NCBI GenBank assembly: GCA_026770025.1
Contig: JAMXDE010000013.1
Location: 248,001 to 312,000, forward strand
DNA: 64,000 nt
Source: Craspedostauros australis
Taxonomy: Eukaryota > Bacillariophyta > Bacillariophyceae > Mastogloiales > Achnanthaceae
Direction of reading: 5' to 3'
Shown here: positions 63,210 to 64,000 of the stretch, one piece after another
How positions within the stretch are numbered: the stretch's first letter is position 1
Layout of the letters: every line of letters begins with the position of its first letter
Position numbers and translations under genes: made by a program
The notes under the pieces: model-generated
What the model was told of the DNA's origin: nothing
Database searches by the model: none
What the model saw: the letters and a program-made list of their open reading frames with translations, nothing else

Positions 63210-64000
63210 GGTGATCTCCACAGGCAGAAAGGCAGATAGACAGGCAGGCAGATGGATGAATCGATGGCTGCTTTGCCTTCTACTTGTGCTCGTAATTGCA
63301 GTTGTAACTGCAGTTGTAGTTGTCGTCGCCGTCGCCGTCGCACGGTGCAATCTACGTGTATAGTATTATATGCATTGGTGCACGATTCTGAAGGCACGGC
63401 GAGATTGAATTCTTTTGTGGATGATGCCCTGGCTTCTGCGCACGTGATGCCTTCTCTCTTGACGCCTCTACTTCTCGTATAATAGAGTATGAATGCCACC
63501 GATGTTTGTCGCTTTGCCTTTCTGGACATCAAGAGGTCGGTTCCACAGCGACAAGCACAACCGCAATCTCGCCGAGATAGATGAGGGCGGGAAGAGCATC
63601 GCATGGACGCCTGACGCGAACTGGCGAAACACAGAATGGAGCCGTTGGGGGAGCTCAATGCGTGTTGGTAGGTTAGAAACCGTTAAACCAAGTGCGCGCT
63701 GTATTTCAAATTTCCCGCGAAAATGGTATGTGGAGGGAGGTGTGGCGATGTGGAGTGGAGTGTAGCTGTACATCGTAGTACGACTAATCTTCTCTGCAGA
63801 GAGTCCTACTATGTGCGAGTGTGGCGGTATATTCCATCAGTCTATTATTCTATTATATAATATTATATTAATATAAAATCATATTCACTATTACGCAATA
63901 CCATAGAACACTATCATCAACACTTTCCAAATGCAGCATGCCCTTGCGACGTTCAAAGATCACAAGGATCTTCACACGAATGTTGGGTCTATTTGTACGA
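63210..64000. other. Intergenic region upstream of the SET gene, with AT-rich island
   Basis: About 790 bases to the window edge. AT-rich palindromic DNA at 63835-63900 shares the 16-mer ATTCTATTATATAATA with the island at 39390. A plus-strand frame at 63493-63765 has no recognisable domain. No gene called. Confidence 0.5.

Overview
The window is nuclear DNA from a eukaryote with a red-type secondary plastid, most probably a diatom or a close stramenopile relative. Three things support this. psbU is nuclear, split by a GT-AG intron, and carries a signal peptide plus a transit peptide. Four precursors have a hydrophobic signal followed by an ASAF/AFVP/AFAP-type cleavage site, the plastid-targeting signature of secondary red plastids. 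The gene content is also typical (ShK-type module, exostosin, mTERF, cysteine-module plus armadillo proteins, long Asn/Gln/Ser tracts). No rRNA, tRNA, CRISPR or intact mobile element was recognised.

Layout. 0-10 kb: plastid bile-acid:sodium symporter-like carrier (-), a secreted single-pass protein (+), and a 1729-residue armadillo-like protein (-). 11-20 kb: glutathione peroxidase with signal peptide and YDEL tail, NmrA-like NAD(P)-binding protein, mTERF protein and TM9SF nonaspanin, all on the minus strand. 20-28 kb: exostosin glycosyltransferase and a 1747-residue membrane protein with four repeated Cys-rich modules. 29-36 kb: psbU (+), a small secreted protein (-), glutathione transferase (+), TPR-like protein (-). 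36-42.8 kb: a gene-poor interval with a compositionally odd patch. 42.8-46.6 kb: a large two-membrane-segment protein of unknown function. 46.6-56 kb: two plastid precursors of unknown function and a GH5 exo-beta-1,3-glucanase with a C-terminal membrane anchor. 56-64 kb: YaaA/DUF328 protein, DEDDh exonuclease, and a SET-domain protein with signal peptide, Asp/Glu tail and HDEL ending.

There is no operon-like order. Themes are plastid function (psbU, carrier, two unknown precursors), the secretory system (nonaspanin, exostosin, ER-type peroxidase, HDEL SET protein), peroxide and thiol defence (peroxidase, GST, YaaA), and storage-glucan turnover (GH5). Ten introns were placed by frame and splice sites; eight are phase 0. 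Gene starts often follow A/C-rich, G-poor leaders. Several intergenic spacers hold short AT-rich palindromic islands.

All assignments come from reading the sequence and translated frames. No database search, alignment or targeting predictor was run.
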